Assembly: GCF_016920785.2 (NCBI RefSeq)
Contig: NW_024609846.1
Span: 86,065,816-86,129,815 of the forward strand
Source: Ixodes scapularis
Taxonomy: Eukaryota; Arthropoda; Arachnida; Ixodida; Ixodidae
Length of the DNA stretch: 64,000 bases
Direction: 5' to 3'
Under the pieces are notes generated by a model. It was not told where the DNA came from, did not search any database, and worked only from the letters and a program-made list of their open reading frames with translations. The position numbers and the translations under genes were made by a program. Shown here piece by piece: positions 1-11,463 of the stretch; positions within the stretch are counted from its first letter, which is position 1, and each line of letters starts with the position of its first letter.

Positions 1-2443
1 TTCGTATGAACATATTTTGTTCATACTTTAATGCGAACGCAAATTTCTTTATTGATAATTGTAACTGCTGGGTAGCAGCGCTTTTAAAATTTTACAGAAA
101 GCAGCGTCCATACTTCCTTCGAGCCCGTGGAATTTAGACGCACGCCTTGTTGTTCTCATTTTCTTGGAAATTTTTCGTGTTTTGATTAAATAATACCGTG
201 CCAGGATGCCAGTTAAAAAAAAAAAAAAAACTGCGAGCTTGGTTTCTGAAAACTCCTGTCATTATAACTTTTGTGTTAAAAATTATCGGCTTTGATGGCA
301 ATCTTATTACTCAAATTGAGAATAAATGTGTACTTTCTTCAACATTACCATATTTATTTGAGGAAGCTTGTATGTTTTTAAAATTTTCCTGATCAAATAT
401 ATTTTGCTGACAAAACAATCCGCGCGTTCTTCGGCGTCGTAATGTTTCCTGGAAAACGTGTGTATTTATGTCCAAATGCTATAATGGGAGCATTTTGATT
501 GACACTAATGACTTTAGTATGGATAACAATGTTTTAACTCAAGGGAAACTATCACTGCTTTAAAGGTAATGAAAGTGGTAGCTCTTCTTTAAGCAAGGAG
601 TTCCTGGGCTAATGATATAGATGTATCTAAATGTATCAAACAGCACTGATAAGGCTTCCAGAACCAAGGTGTCAAAAATAAACCTATATTTCAAAACACG
701 TCGAAGACACGCTAGAAACGATACATGTTAATAATCGTACACGTGAAGAGTTGATCCCCATCTGGCTTTTTCAGTGTGGTGTGCGCTATGTTATATTTTA
801 CGAAAATCTCAGAAATTGTTGCTTCGTTTCTTTTTGCAAAGCGATGTTGTTTGAGCTAGCTCTAAGCTTGGGGCTGAAGCATAACTGTAATTGCGCATGA
901 TAGCACACAAAATACTATAGAATTTTCTTTTCAGTGTTAAATTTACACAGACTTGCTGATAATAAAACAATCAGTTTAGATTAGGGCTTTGGCGTGCACA
1001 GACTGAGGAAAGGCACCAAACCATTTAGGAGCCATATGGCTAAACAGAAAGGAATAGCCGCATTAGTTACAGTTGTCTCCACCTGTGCATGCTGCAGCTG
1101 TAAAATACTTGACACGGGGCAACGTTTCATGCGATAAGAGACTTGTTTACCAGCTTTGTAAACGCTGTCTTGTCTGGTAATGGGGTTCTCGTGTCGACGA
1201 CAGTTTGTTTTTGTGTTTTCTTAACTGCACACTTCAACCGCATTTACTTTGTCGACAGATCTCTCGTCTGACGGCGGGACATCTGTCATAGCAACTGGCG
1301 GACTGCACACGAACAGAATAGTTTCGCTTGCAGAAGGTGGTTGCGTTCTCTCGATCCATGGCGAACGAACGTAAAGTGATTAAAAAAAAACAAAAAAACT
1401 GCCAATTAAGAAGGGGTCTGAATTAGTATAACTGGCGCAAAAATTACAGTTCTTACAGGAAGGACAGATCTGTTGGCGGCTACAGACTTAGCATGCATAC
1501 CGCATAATTGGACTCGCTCCTCAACCAGAATTTAATTTTTAACTTTAGGCACTTTTGAACGTCAGTAGATGTTCTGAAATGCCGCTATCTGAGGCAGTCA
1601 CACTCATTTTCATGCGCACATCCTTTGACGGCCCAACACCAAATCAAGAAAACCAGTTGATATGGCGGTTTCATAAAACTCATTTTCACTGCGGGTAAGC
1701 CACGCTCCGCCAGACTGACAAACAGGGTCTGTCACTTCCGCCATTACTTTGCATGCAGACGCTTAGTTATTGACATTGTTATTGACTCGCCATGCACAAG
1801 CATGGCTAGTAGCATTTTCGATAGCAGGACTCAGTAAATACGACCGGGGACCTACTTGGGCCGCATAAAAACGCATTCTTTCTCCGGTTTTGATACTCTC
1901 GGGGTGGGTTCGGTGGCATCTACCGGGGTTATTTTGGTCGCCGGCTGGTCGGCTTCTATAAAAGTTTAGTGCCAGCCGATGCTCATTTACGCTCCTGACT
2001 ACTCCGGCCGGGAAGGAACTCGAGTGAGCTAAAAAAACACTGCTTTGAGCTGGGAGAAAGGTCATCAACGTGGTGCTCAGCGGAGATTTTGAGCCCGATG
2101 TACGTCACGTGGAACTGCTCCATAGCCCATGAAAATGTGGGCTTCATTGTCCGGTGTAGCGTTCTGCTTTTTTTTTTTTTTTCAAGTTTAGTGCCTGAGC
2201 TGTGCACTTTAAACTATCATAACGTAGACTGAAGGGCCTTACCGCGTAGTCGGGTATCATTTCAGGCACTTCAGTGGTACATTAAGACCAGCTGTTTACT
2301 AGCTTTATCATCAATAATTTGGTGGTAGCCGATGGTTCCGGCATATTTTATGGCGTTCACAATCGGCTGAACATTTCATAGATAACGTTCCTTTTTTTCG
2401 CAAAATAAAAATAAATAAAATCGTGCACATTCATTGCTTTCAG
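1..2443. other. No gene seen; probably intron of the P450 ending at 2625
   Basis: This stretch is mostly AT-rich and contains only short open frames without recognisable domains. Because 2444 is a splice acceptor for a P450 terminal exon on the plus strand, at least the right-hand part is probably its last intron. I looked for the preceding P450 exon (the one with the IPKG and PxRF motifs) on the plus strand and did not find it, so that exon either lies left of the window or has been lost. A poly-T run sits near 2168-2184. Confidence 0.4.
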
Positions 2444-2625
2444 GCAAAAGAAATTGTCCCGGAGAGATGCTAGGGAACGTCCAAATGTTCCTGTACCTGG
2501 CAACCCTGCTGCAGAAGTTCAGCGTGCTTCCCGTAGAAGGAAGACCCCTGCCCGATCTAGGCTGCCTCACCACAACGTGCTCTCATCCTTCTGTGAAGGA
2601 GTTGCGCTTTGTCTCCCGCCAGTAG
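2444..2625 (+). CDS. Cytochrome P450, terminal haem-loop exon (partial gene)
   Basis: This is the last coding exon of a second cytochrome P450, a haem-thiolate monooxygenase of the ER membrane. The acceptor is a pyrimidine tract ending in cag at 2441-2443. The exon enters in phase 1, so the first glycine codon is split, and it reads (G)KRNCPGE, the haem loop with its cysteine ligand, then the L-helix block FLYLATLLQKFSV. It ends at a TAG at 2623-2625. The exon is 182 nt, close to the 176-nt terminal exon of the minus-strand P450 at 10479-10654, with the same entry phase and a shared ATLLQKFSV block, so the two are paralogues. They face each other tail to tail, with stops 7.9 kb apart. The sequence is open and undamaged, but upstream exons are not in view, so an orphan exon cannot be excluded. 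A possible poly(A) signal AATAAA lies at 3205-3210. Confidence 0.88.
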
Positions 2626-3984
2626 CCGCGGCAAGAAGGTGCGGAGAGGCATATTAGGAAAAGAATGTGGAGGATGTGAACCTGTCCAATTTCAGCACAT
2701 TGATGGGCGCAATTTCACTGACGTCATATCGACTGGTTTAGGGAGGGGAAGAGAGGAAAGGAGTAGTAAGCGGGGGAGTTGTAGGTAAACACGTTTTAGT
2801 GGTTCACGCACTAGCCTTTATAGTTAATTCCTAGATTCGCTTAACGGATAAGCGTAGGCAAATCTGGGAGCGTGCTAAAGGTTAGCGCGTGAATCACTCT
2901 CTTGCCCCATAAACCAGGTGATGTGACATCCATGAAAACGGCTGAATCAGAGAGCCGAAATTGGCCGACGTACTTACCACACAAACTTGTTTTGAAACCG
3001 CTACCGGAATGCTTCACACCTTTGGCAAAGCTTTACGTGTTTTCACATATCCATCATCAGCCATGTTCGAAGCGTTCACCGGTAATATGAATGTTCTAAG
3101 TATATATCACGTAAAGTCGTGACTTTTGGTGCCCTGGTATAAACATTTCTTTCACGCGGCAGATGCTATAAATTGTTGGACGGGCGGAGTGTCACTTTCC
3201 CTCTAATAAACGTGCATTTATCAAGTTCAATAATGACTGTATGAAATATAATCAAACTACTAATTCATGCAAAGGTACAGGTTAGCTGGAAGGATTTTTT
3301 CAGCTCACACAAGCATCTAGTGGTTTTTGGAGATTTGTGTTTGTCCTTTGTCCGCTTTGTCCCTCTTATCAAGCATGGTGTAAGGTGCACAAAACAGCGG
3401 GCACAAGAAAGAAGGCACGCACACATGCGCCTGTCTGTGTGTCTTCATTCTACTGCCAGTTGGTTGCGCCTTACACCGAGCAACGTATACCAACTAGCCC
3501 AACTAAAAGTTATTCTACTTGTTTCCTTTCTTCAGGAATTGTTACAATTCAAACTACTAACTGCTTCAGAATTGAAGCTAAATTTTCCAGGTGTGCCCAT
3601 TACCTAAAAACCACTGGATGGTTTATACGCCTGGCATCTAATTCATGTTTTGGTTATCACGAGGTCATGGATGGGAACAAAGATTGAAAAGATATATTTC
3701 GCTGAATCAAAAAGAATAATTGAGCGCCTTTGCACACTGTAATAAATGTGGTCGTGGTGTGATGGCTTAGATATTGTGAAGGAACACCAAGAAATGTCCA
3801 AAGTATACGCAATCGCTCTGAGACGCTTCAGATGTATCTCAAACAATGTAGAGATCCAGGAAAGGCCCGTCCACCCTGTAATACAAATTCAAGGAGAGAC
3901 GAGGGGAAGCACCGTCTACCCCAAACCTGCAACGAAAACTGGTGTTGCCTGAGAGAGAGAAGGAGAATCATAATCCACGGTTAG
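2626..3984. other. 3' flank of the plus-strand P450; no further gene
   Basis: It holds the presumed 3' UTR of the P450 exon ending at 2625. One AATAAA hexamer at 3205-3210 is followed by a T/G-containing stretch, so a 3' UTR of about 0.6 kb is possible. The longer open frames around 3320-3690 show no domain, no splice context and no protein-like composition. Confidence 0.35.
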
Positions 3985-5595
3985 GTTTTCAAATGCTAGT
4001 CCCCGAGAAAAGCTCACCCCCAAACCGACGGGTACGATAAAAAGCTCACCGGCCCTTGAGCGGATGCAAAGGAATTCTCACCATTTTTGTTTTATAGCGA
4101 GGCTGACGGATCAGGCTTAACATATATCAACCTATTAACATTAGAATTCGTCAGTTTTGTAAAACTAAAATGTTCTTTTTTGTAATATTTGTGAAGCTTA
4201 TTGGGTATATTGCTCCCAAAATGAATGATGTCGGGCGAGGGTTTTCTCTGGTTTACTCTGGCAGCAAAAGCCTAACTAAAAACTTGATGAACTTGGAAAA
4301 CAGGACAAAGTTCAAAAACTGAATAATGTCTCTCTAAAACCTAAAAAGCAAAACAGTAAATACCGAAAACCCTAAAGTTCATGCGCAGCAAAGCGGTGCC
4401 CGAAATTCTCTTTCAAACTTTTGTGAACATTTGGAAGCATGGATAGAACGGTCAGTAGGATATTGAGATTCCTTCCTTCCACGGACATGTACACTCTAAA
4501 AAATGTTTGTGCGTCTACTTTCACGCACAATACTCGGAGAGCCAATCACCGCAACTTACGGAGGCAGCTCAGCGAATTACAATGCCGAAACATATGTTTA
4601 GACCAAAAAACGCACTCTGAGTTACATTAAGCAATGCAAAACGTTACGCTTGCATTGCTTAATGTCACAACTCATACTGCGTTTTTTGGTCTAAACATAT
4701 GCTTCGGCATTGTCCTTCGCTGAGCTGCCTCCGTACGTTGCGGTGATTGGTTCTCTGAATGTTGTGCGGGAAAGCAGACTCACGGGCTTTTTTGAGAGTG
4801 TACTTTTTCTATCCGTTTGTGCCGGTTTTTTTCACTGGTTGCCTTTGTGTGATAGTGCCCTTCTACGGCGAACCACCCATAACCTTTAGAGCTGAACACT
4901 GTCACTGTTTTTACTGGTGACCCATAAAAGAACAAGTTTCTATACTAAGGTGGCGAATAGGGCCAGTTGGTAAGCGTTATACATGGTGAAAAGAGCTCAA
5001 ACGACGAAGACGAAGTGAGGACAATAAACACGACAGAGCGAAACTGTTCTCACAGCTAAAGTTTTACTAGTAAAAAAAGCAAAAAGCAAATAACTGATTA
5101 CATAAACTAATACCTACTCATCTATCAGACCACACAATCTTCGGTGTTGAAACGGTTCACAAAATGCTTTCCATTAACTTACGAAAAGCAAACCTTTCTC
5201 TGACGTAGCTACCGACGGCGTACTAGCTCTCAATAAATTTGTTGTCCTTTTTACGGCTGTCCAATGTTCTGTGTTTATAGTTGCGGCGTGAGAAATAGAC
5301 AGAATTGGTGATTACTAATTTCTGGAAAATATGCCCGGTAAACTTCAATAATATAACAAAAAATGACAGTTTCTTAATTGAAGTGACGAATTATAATTGT
5401 TTTAAATCGCCACGTGTGACGCACAATCCGGTAAACTATAAAAAATAAAAATTTCGGTGAGCTTCTCTCCACATTCGCTCAAGGGCCGGTGGGCTTTTCT
5501 CAGCATCTACTGGTTTTGCGGTGAGCTTTTCTTCTGTGAGCATTTCTCCGGTGAGCTTTTCCCCGCCGCCTTTCAAATGCTGATCAAATCTTGTA
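3985..5595. mobile_element. DNA-transposon-like element with repeated motif in both inverted ends
   Basis: The left end (about 3985-4100) and right end (about 5440-5595) are inverted copies of each other. Both carry several copies of a 13-bp motif close to GAAAAGCTCACCG, plus a shared segment reading CACCGGCCCTTGAGCG on the outward-to-inward strand. Multiple subterminal copies of a short motif in inverted ends are typical of non-autonomous DNA transposons, where they bind transposase. No transposase frame lies between the ends. A separate palindromic MITE (4492-4800) sits inside, so this element is probably the older one. Exact termini and target duplication were not resolved. Confidence 0.55.
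4492..4800. mobile_element. Palindromic MITE, family A, copy 1
   Basis: The whole 309-bp element is a near-perfect inverted repeat folding about position 4646. Ends read CACTCTAAAAAA and TTTTTTGAGAGTG, and it is flanked on both sides by TA, as for Tc1/mariner-type insertions. Internal landmarks are the arm motif ACATATGTTTAGACCAAAAAACG and its inverse, and the central stem around GCAATGCAAAACGTTACGC. Two further copies occur at 54500-54811 and 57768-57968. It codes for nothing. Confidence 0.85.
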
Positions 5596-6689
5596 TCCAA
5601 GCCTAGACATCTCGCAGAACAAATTTCTGTCTAACCAGGTTCGAGTAGTGGACGGGTATGAATCACGCAGATGATGTGAATCTCACATAGCCGCTTTGCG
5701 GAGATTGACTCTGATGTTACATATATCCTCATCAACTTCTACAGATTTTGATGCATGCTATCAATATTGCGTAGTTACACCATTTCACAAATAATGCTCA
5801 TATAAATATGCTTTACAAACAGGAAGTTATTCAGAAACCCAAGCAGTTCAAAATGTTTTATATTCCAAATGTTTAACGTCCTTTGATCTATATTCATACC
5901 TATTTCTTGTCGCAACTCCAGCTCGGCATGAGAGTCTCCACCAACAAAAGCAGTCACGGCCCACACAGTAAAGGATTGGTGTATTGACCTTGTTCTGAGA
6001 TAAACATAATTAATCCATCAATTGAAATGTCATATCATGTTACATTCCTAGCAACATTTTGGGGATGCAGAACCGCATACTTTGTGGTGCCCCACCTTAA
6101 GACGCAAGAAAATGGAGTGTTTTAGGGAAAATATATGTGACTGGAAACTCTGGGGCGGCCCTTTTTCTGCAGATATAAGATAATAACTTACCATTTGCTA
6201 CAAGGTGATTTCGTGGCTCCTTATGCTTTCTATCTGTGACGTCACAAGTAATATTACTGATTGCCAGGGACAATTTTGATATGGCATGTAAATAACTGTA
6301 GAAGTGTGTCGTCATTGCCTTCTTAACCCAACATTGTCAAGGCTAACAGTCTGATATTCTTCTTTTTTTCAATAATGAAAGTAGAATGGATCATACTCAA
6401 GACGTGGGAGAGCGCCTTTTGGCGACGTGCGCGATCAAAAGCGTCGCTGTGGTCGGCCTTCCACGATTGGCCGAATGCTGACTATGACGTCAGCAAAGGT
6501 TTTCTCATCGACGGAAATAAGAGGAATGGAAGAACTTCAATTTCAACGGTGTTGGTAGTGTGGCTTTAAGAGCGCAATGATTTCAAGCTTCCACCGTGCT
6601 CCTTACACACACCATCGAACTTGTTGCTCGAAAGGTAATGACGTCACGAAAGGTAACCATATGAGGGCGCCACTAAAACATCTCGCCGC

Positions 6690-7895
6690 TATTAGAGCCC
6701 GCGACACTAGAGCGCCGACGTTAAAGCGCGCGACACGAGGGCGCTGCGACAGTAGCGCGCTAGACACTAGAGCGCACGACAGGACAGCGCATGACTAGTT
6801 TAGCGCGCGACACGAGGGCGCACGACCAGTTGAGCGCGAGACACGAGAGTGCACCCCATTTGAGCGATCACCGCAAAATGTGCGATTTACCCGCGGCTCC
6901 ACAGACAGAACAAAAGTGGGCGACTCATCGGATCGGAGCATTGGTGATTTTTGATTGATTTAACATGTCTTTAATGAAAATAGAAATAAAACGGGTACGA
7001 CTCTTTCTAACCAATTGTTTAGTAACATCGGAGAGAAAAGGGGGCAGTCGAGTGGGGCATATAGGTATCGGGAAAGTTTGCAGTTGAGTGGAGCAGCGAG
7101 TCTAAGATTTCTTCACAGTGCTGCGGTGCGCCTCTCGGATACACTATAAATAGTTTACTTTTTGTTGTATCAGGTCTATTCTTCACAGGCATTTGGGCTC
7201 CGATCTATTTGGTGGCTATTTAGACGTCTGTCGCATAAGTTTAAATGGTATTCTGACGTCCATGTCCGCAATGGACGAAGCTCACCGTTAAAAAAGTATC
7301 AGTAAAAAACTCATTGAAGGAAAGCTCAACGCAACTTCATCGGATGCAGATCTTTCTAGTCTTTTGACGGATACAGAAAATCTTACCCTGCAAATCTGTG
7401 ATATACAAAATCAAAGAACTAATGAAGCTAGGTGAGCTTGAAAGTTTTTTTCTGCGGAAAAACAGACTCCAGATATTCATCTTTTATTTATTAATATTAT
7501 ATATTTTTTTTTTTTGCTGTCAGCTGTTTCCAACGTTTCTTGGTTTGTCACACGCAAAAATTTCGTCGACGTATTTAGCAATGTCCTCGCTGATTTAAGC
7601 GGCATAACTCCCTGCCAATTTTACATAAAACACGCGATACCCGAACTAGTGGTTGGTCCGGTCGGGCCAATCGCGCTGGACTGGTTGTGCGCTCTTTTGA
7701 CGGGCGCTCTAAGGTTCGCTGCGCTCTCGAGTCGCACGCGATAACGTCGCAAAGCTCTTGTGTCGCGCGCGCTAAAGTCGCCGCACTCTAGTGTCGCGCG
7801 CTCTATTGTCGCGGCGCTCTAGTGTCGCGCGCTCTAACGTCGTGGCGCTCTACTGTCGGCGCTCTTGTGTCGTGCGCTGTACTGTTGTGCAGCCG
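6690..7895. mobile_element. Element bounded by two inverted arrays of a 15-16 bp repeat
   Basis: About 6690-6855 is a degenerate array of roughly ten units near CGCGACACTAGAGCG. About 7686-7895 is an array of the reverse complement, near CTCTAGTGTCGCGCG, with a similar number of units. The arrays face each other across about 830 bp of AT-rich sequence without a recognisable gene. The GC- and CpG-rich arrays contrast sharply with the surrounding DNA. Paired inverted arrays suggest expanded terminal repeats of a non-autonomous DNA transposon, with the array units as possible transposase binding sites. This is an inference from the arrangement only. Confidence 0.6.
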
Positions 7896-7896
7896 T

Positions 7897-8112
7897 CCAG
7901 ACATCCCGAACTTAAACCTGCTGGACTATTACGTGTGAGGCGTGGTTGAAATGGAGATCGATGAGCAGGCTCACAGTACCAAAGACAAGCTGAAGGCTGT
8001 CATTGTGAATGTGACAGCCAACATCAACCAGACCCACCTCATTACGGATTCTAGGCACGTCCAATGGCGTACCAAAACTGTCATTGCTGATAATGGAAGT
8101 ATTGATGAATGA
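7897..8112 (+). pseudogene. Mariner-type transposase, C-terminal remnant
   Basis: In one frame the segment reads PDIPNLNLLDYYV, a stop, then GVVEMEIDEQAHSTKDKL and on to a terminal stop at 8110-8112. The PDxNxxDYxxWG block is the region around the third catalytic aspartate of mariner (DDD/E) transposases, and the tail after it matches the usual helical C-terminus in length. The expected tryptophan codon is TGA here, so the copy is dead. The N-terminal DNA-binding half and the first two catalytic aspartates are missing. It abuts the right-hand repeat array at 7686-7895, but whether the two belong together is unknown. Confidence 0.8.
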
Positions 8113-10478
8113 ACTTTAAGAGCCTGCATTCGGAGACCTATCTACCAGATTTGGTAAAAATGCATAAGAGCTTGAAGAAGATAAGTTAGTTTGGCTTGAC
8201 CTCTGTTTTCGTTCTTAAATACTGACCGCACCCAGTCTTGAAGTTCAGCGGCCCGAGCGTAGTCGAGGAGTGACGCCAAGACCATATGTTTGTGTTTAGC
8301 ATAGACTTGAGGGTGTGCCTATGCTCGTTGAATGTCAGGTCGCAATGGTGGGGGAGCTACTTCTGTGCCCGAAGCCTCTTACCTTCCAGGGCTGGGAAAG
8401 TCTAAAGTATAGGTGTTTCAGATCGGCAACTGGTCGAGAGTGGGTCTACATGCAATAAGAACAGTTACAGTCTCCTGGGCTATAGAGGAAGCGACCCAAA
8501 CAGACCTTTCCGGAAAATCCCACAAGGCCTCACGTCGACGGCACATTGCACCGCACAGCGCAGGGAATCGTAGGGCCGTTCCGATGCATGCTCGAGCCGG
8601 CTCGTGCATTCCGTATATCTTGATAGCGTCGCAATTCTTTCTGTCTTACCATTGCAAGTACAGAATGCAAGGAAAACAAAGCGAGTACATCACAAAGCCG
8701 ATATATACCTTGTTTTGTTATCCCACATCATTCTTTGCATCCTAAATTCGGAAAAGGATAAACCCACATGATTCGTCTCTTTTATTCATCGGTACTATTT
8801 CAAGTGCCGTACATCGATATTACCGAAGCGCGTTGAAGCGTGGAAAACACGATGGGAAGAACTGCGTATTTCTGAAATCAGGTTTTTTTTGCGGCGTGAC
8901 GGCCGCTTTCGTTCAAATCCTTCGAAGCTGTAACGTTGCCCATCGGTTGAAACCAAACGAATTTGGATTGGCTTCCTCAAATATTAGGGAACGGAGTGTG
9001 TATGATTATATCTTCCGTAACGCAAGGAAACTCATACGTTATATAACGAGCTTGGGAAGCGATATTTATTAATCTGCATAATTTTAAGTTGTTCCATTCA
9101 TATGTTGTCTTGAACTTTGTAATATAATACGAGTAGATATATTACAGACCTCGCAAGAAGTTAAATATCGGAAATATATTTTATCGAGTGGATTAATAAA
9201 GTCACACCGAGCAGATACGTTTTGATTTATATCTAAATAATGTATTCGTATATAATTTAAAAAAAACTGTGAAAGATTACTCCTTGTTCGATAACATCTA
9301 ATAAGATATGCCCATTGCACCTGTTTTCTTATATGTCTAAGATAATTCTTGAAAGACCTACTGCACCCATTTGACCATTTTGCCCCGCTGTTGTGCTACA
9401 CAATTGTTGTGAAACAGCTTCGAACTAACATCGGGTTTGTTGACAGCCGACTTTTAAATGCAATTATTCCCTTTGCGAATCCGAATTTGACACCTGACCC
9501 TTCCCTTATACACCAATATCGACATCTAACAAGTTTTTATTTATTAGGTTCAAATTGGTTTTGGGTTCTTTTCATATAGAGACGACTGTAAAACGAAGTT
9601 CACCAGAGCTCACATTGAACCCAAAATCCACGTAAGGCATACTTGGCCGCGTTGCAAAAACCGTCATTAGGCCAATGTAGTGAACGTTGTGGCGGTTCGC
9701 TCCCACAATGATGACGCAACACAATTTTCTATTTTGAAGTTTGCTTTCTAACATACAATATTACATGGGAATCTTATTGTCCAAATATTTAAAATAAAAT
9801 TCTAGTAGATTAAACGTTTCGTCTAAATTATTTAGCTTGTCCCTAATACACTGAACAAGTTTATATCGTACTGATTTAATTTTGGTTTCTTTAATGTAAA
9901 TCAATTGTATTTATTTAGTTATTATATTCTCCCTAAGAGGATTAAACACTCATCATCGACCCTGGCCATAGGTTTTGTACACGAAACATTAAACTCCTGC
10001 ACAAACAAGTGCGTTTCGAGGCAACGAGAGGCTCTCATGGCATAGGAAACAATGTTGTTGCACTCCTTGAAATGCAGCGTGCAAAGGGAGTGTGAGTGAG
10101 GTGAACATTAGATCACTAAGCTTCACCTCGCTTTCGACAAAGCAATCTATCGCCCAACGCACCTCGAGAATCAATCAGGAATCACTTTGTTCGCACCATG
10201 TATTGATTAGTATGAAAAATGCAAAACAATTCACGACATTTGTTCGGCTTTGTGTATTCATTATGAAAAACGCAAGCAGAAGCAAAATCAAAATATAGAT
10301 ATAAGATGTACGAGCAACCACCATTCCACTTTGTTCGCTCGAATATAGAGTATAGCAATGTGTAGATATATTGCGCACTGAAATATGCTATATATTAAAA
10401 TATATAAAACACGCTCAAGCAATTATGTTTTGTCCGCTCGTTAACTGCCCTGAATATTTTGCTTCCTTAGCGCGAAGG
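8113..10478. other. Intergenic region between the two P450 3' ends; no gene seen
   Basis: The DNA is AT-rich with short open frames and no domain that I recognise. It should contain the 3' UTR of the minus-strand P450. The nearest minus-strand AATAAA (plus-strand TTTATT) downstream of its stop is about 565 nt away at 9910-9915, which is only a weak candidate. Confidence 0.35.
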
Positions 10479-10654
10479 TTACCTCAAGACAAAACGCAAT
10501 CTCTGAACAAACGTATCTGCCGTTGCGTTGGCGGAGCCGATGTTGACGAGCTGGTCTCTGTACTCGGGGAAGACGCTGAACTTCTGCAGAAGCGTAGCGA
10601 TGTACAGGAACATCTCGACGATGGCCAAACTTTGACCTGGACAACTTCTCCTTC
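10479..10654 (-). CDS. P450 exon 8 (haem loop, stop)
   Basis: The acceptor is ctag before GAAGGAGAAG, entering in phase 1 to complete Gly436. The exon reads RRSCPGQSLA, then FLYIATLLQKFSVFP, and ends RLRFVLR with TAA at 10479-10481. It supplies the cysteine ligand and the L helix. Same entry phase and nearly the same length as the plus-strand paralogue exon at 2444-2625. Confidence 0.92.
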
Positions 10655-11411
10655 CTAGATAAAAGCAGAATAGGACCAGGAAATCATTAGCTGTATGCAT
10701 GTTGTCAAACTTCAACGTAACGTAGTCAACTTGCAGCGTGACAAAAATTACAGAAACTTAATAACGCTGGTGCCGGCGAGCATAGTTTGCTAGGCGGTAG
10801 TTCGTGTTGAGCAGAAACTACCCTTTCTTAAAACCGTCTCACCAAAGATTTACGTCACGTGCCTAACGTGACGGGGTCAAAGTGACATTAATTCTCCTTT
10901 TTATTTAGCAGATAAGTTGTTGTGACGTGACACTTGCCTTAATAATTTAACGGGGAATCTGACGTGATGGTGTTTTGTGAAGGGTTTTTGTGTGTGGTTC
11001 TCCATGACGTTTCTGACGTCACGGAGCTAAAAATAGCGGCGAGAAACTGAAAGTCTGCGTCGTCCTCTGGGCCTAAAAAGCAGCGCCAAAAACCCCCAGA
11101 ACGCGAATGATCGTGGGTTGTTCATCAAGATACCACATTATACGATGACACATGGTGGATCGTCGGCATTTAGACATTGATGTCTCGTTAAGGTGGACCC
11201 AGTTAATATCAATATACGCCTCTGTATAAACAAAGTTTTTGGGACGAATTAGAAATATCTATTTTGGTCTCTTAATTATGAACAACACAGTTTATTCGTA
11301 ACTTTTATTTTATTTTTTATTTTTCGGGGGGGGGGGGGGGGTGGAGGGCGGAGATGTTTATAGGCACCGCACATTTTAAAGGCTACAACCCCACTTTTAT
11401 AATATTGCAGG

Positions 11412-11463
<52 letters not shown>

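Noticed and set aside
2434..2443. Short independent small protein starting upstream of the haem-loop exon
   Set aside because: The first codons belong to the intron and acceptor; the coding signal begins at 2444 in P450 phase.
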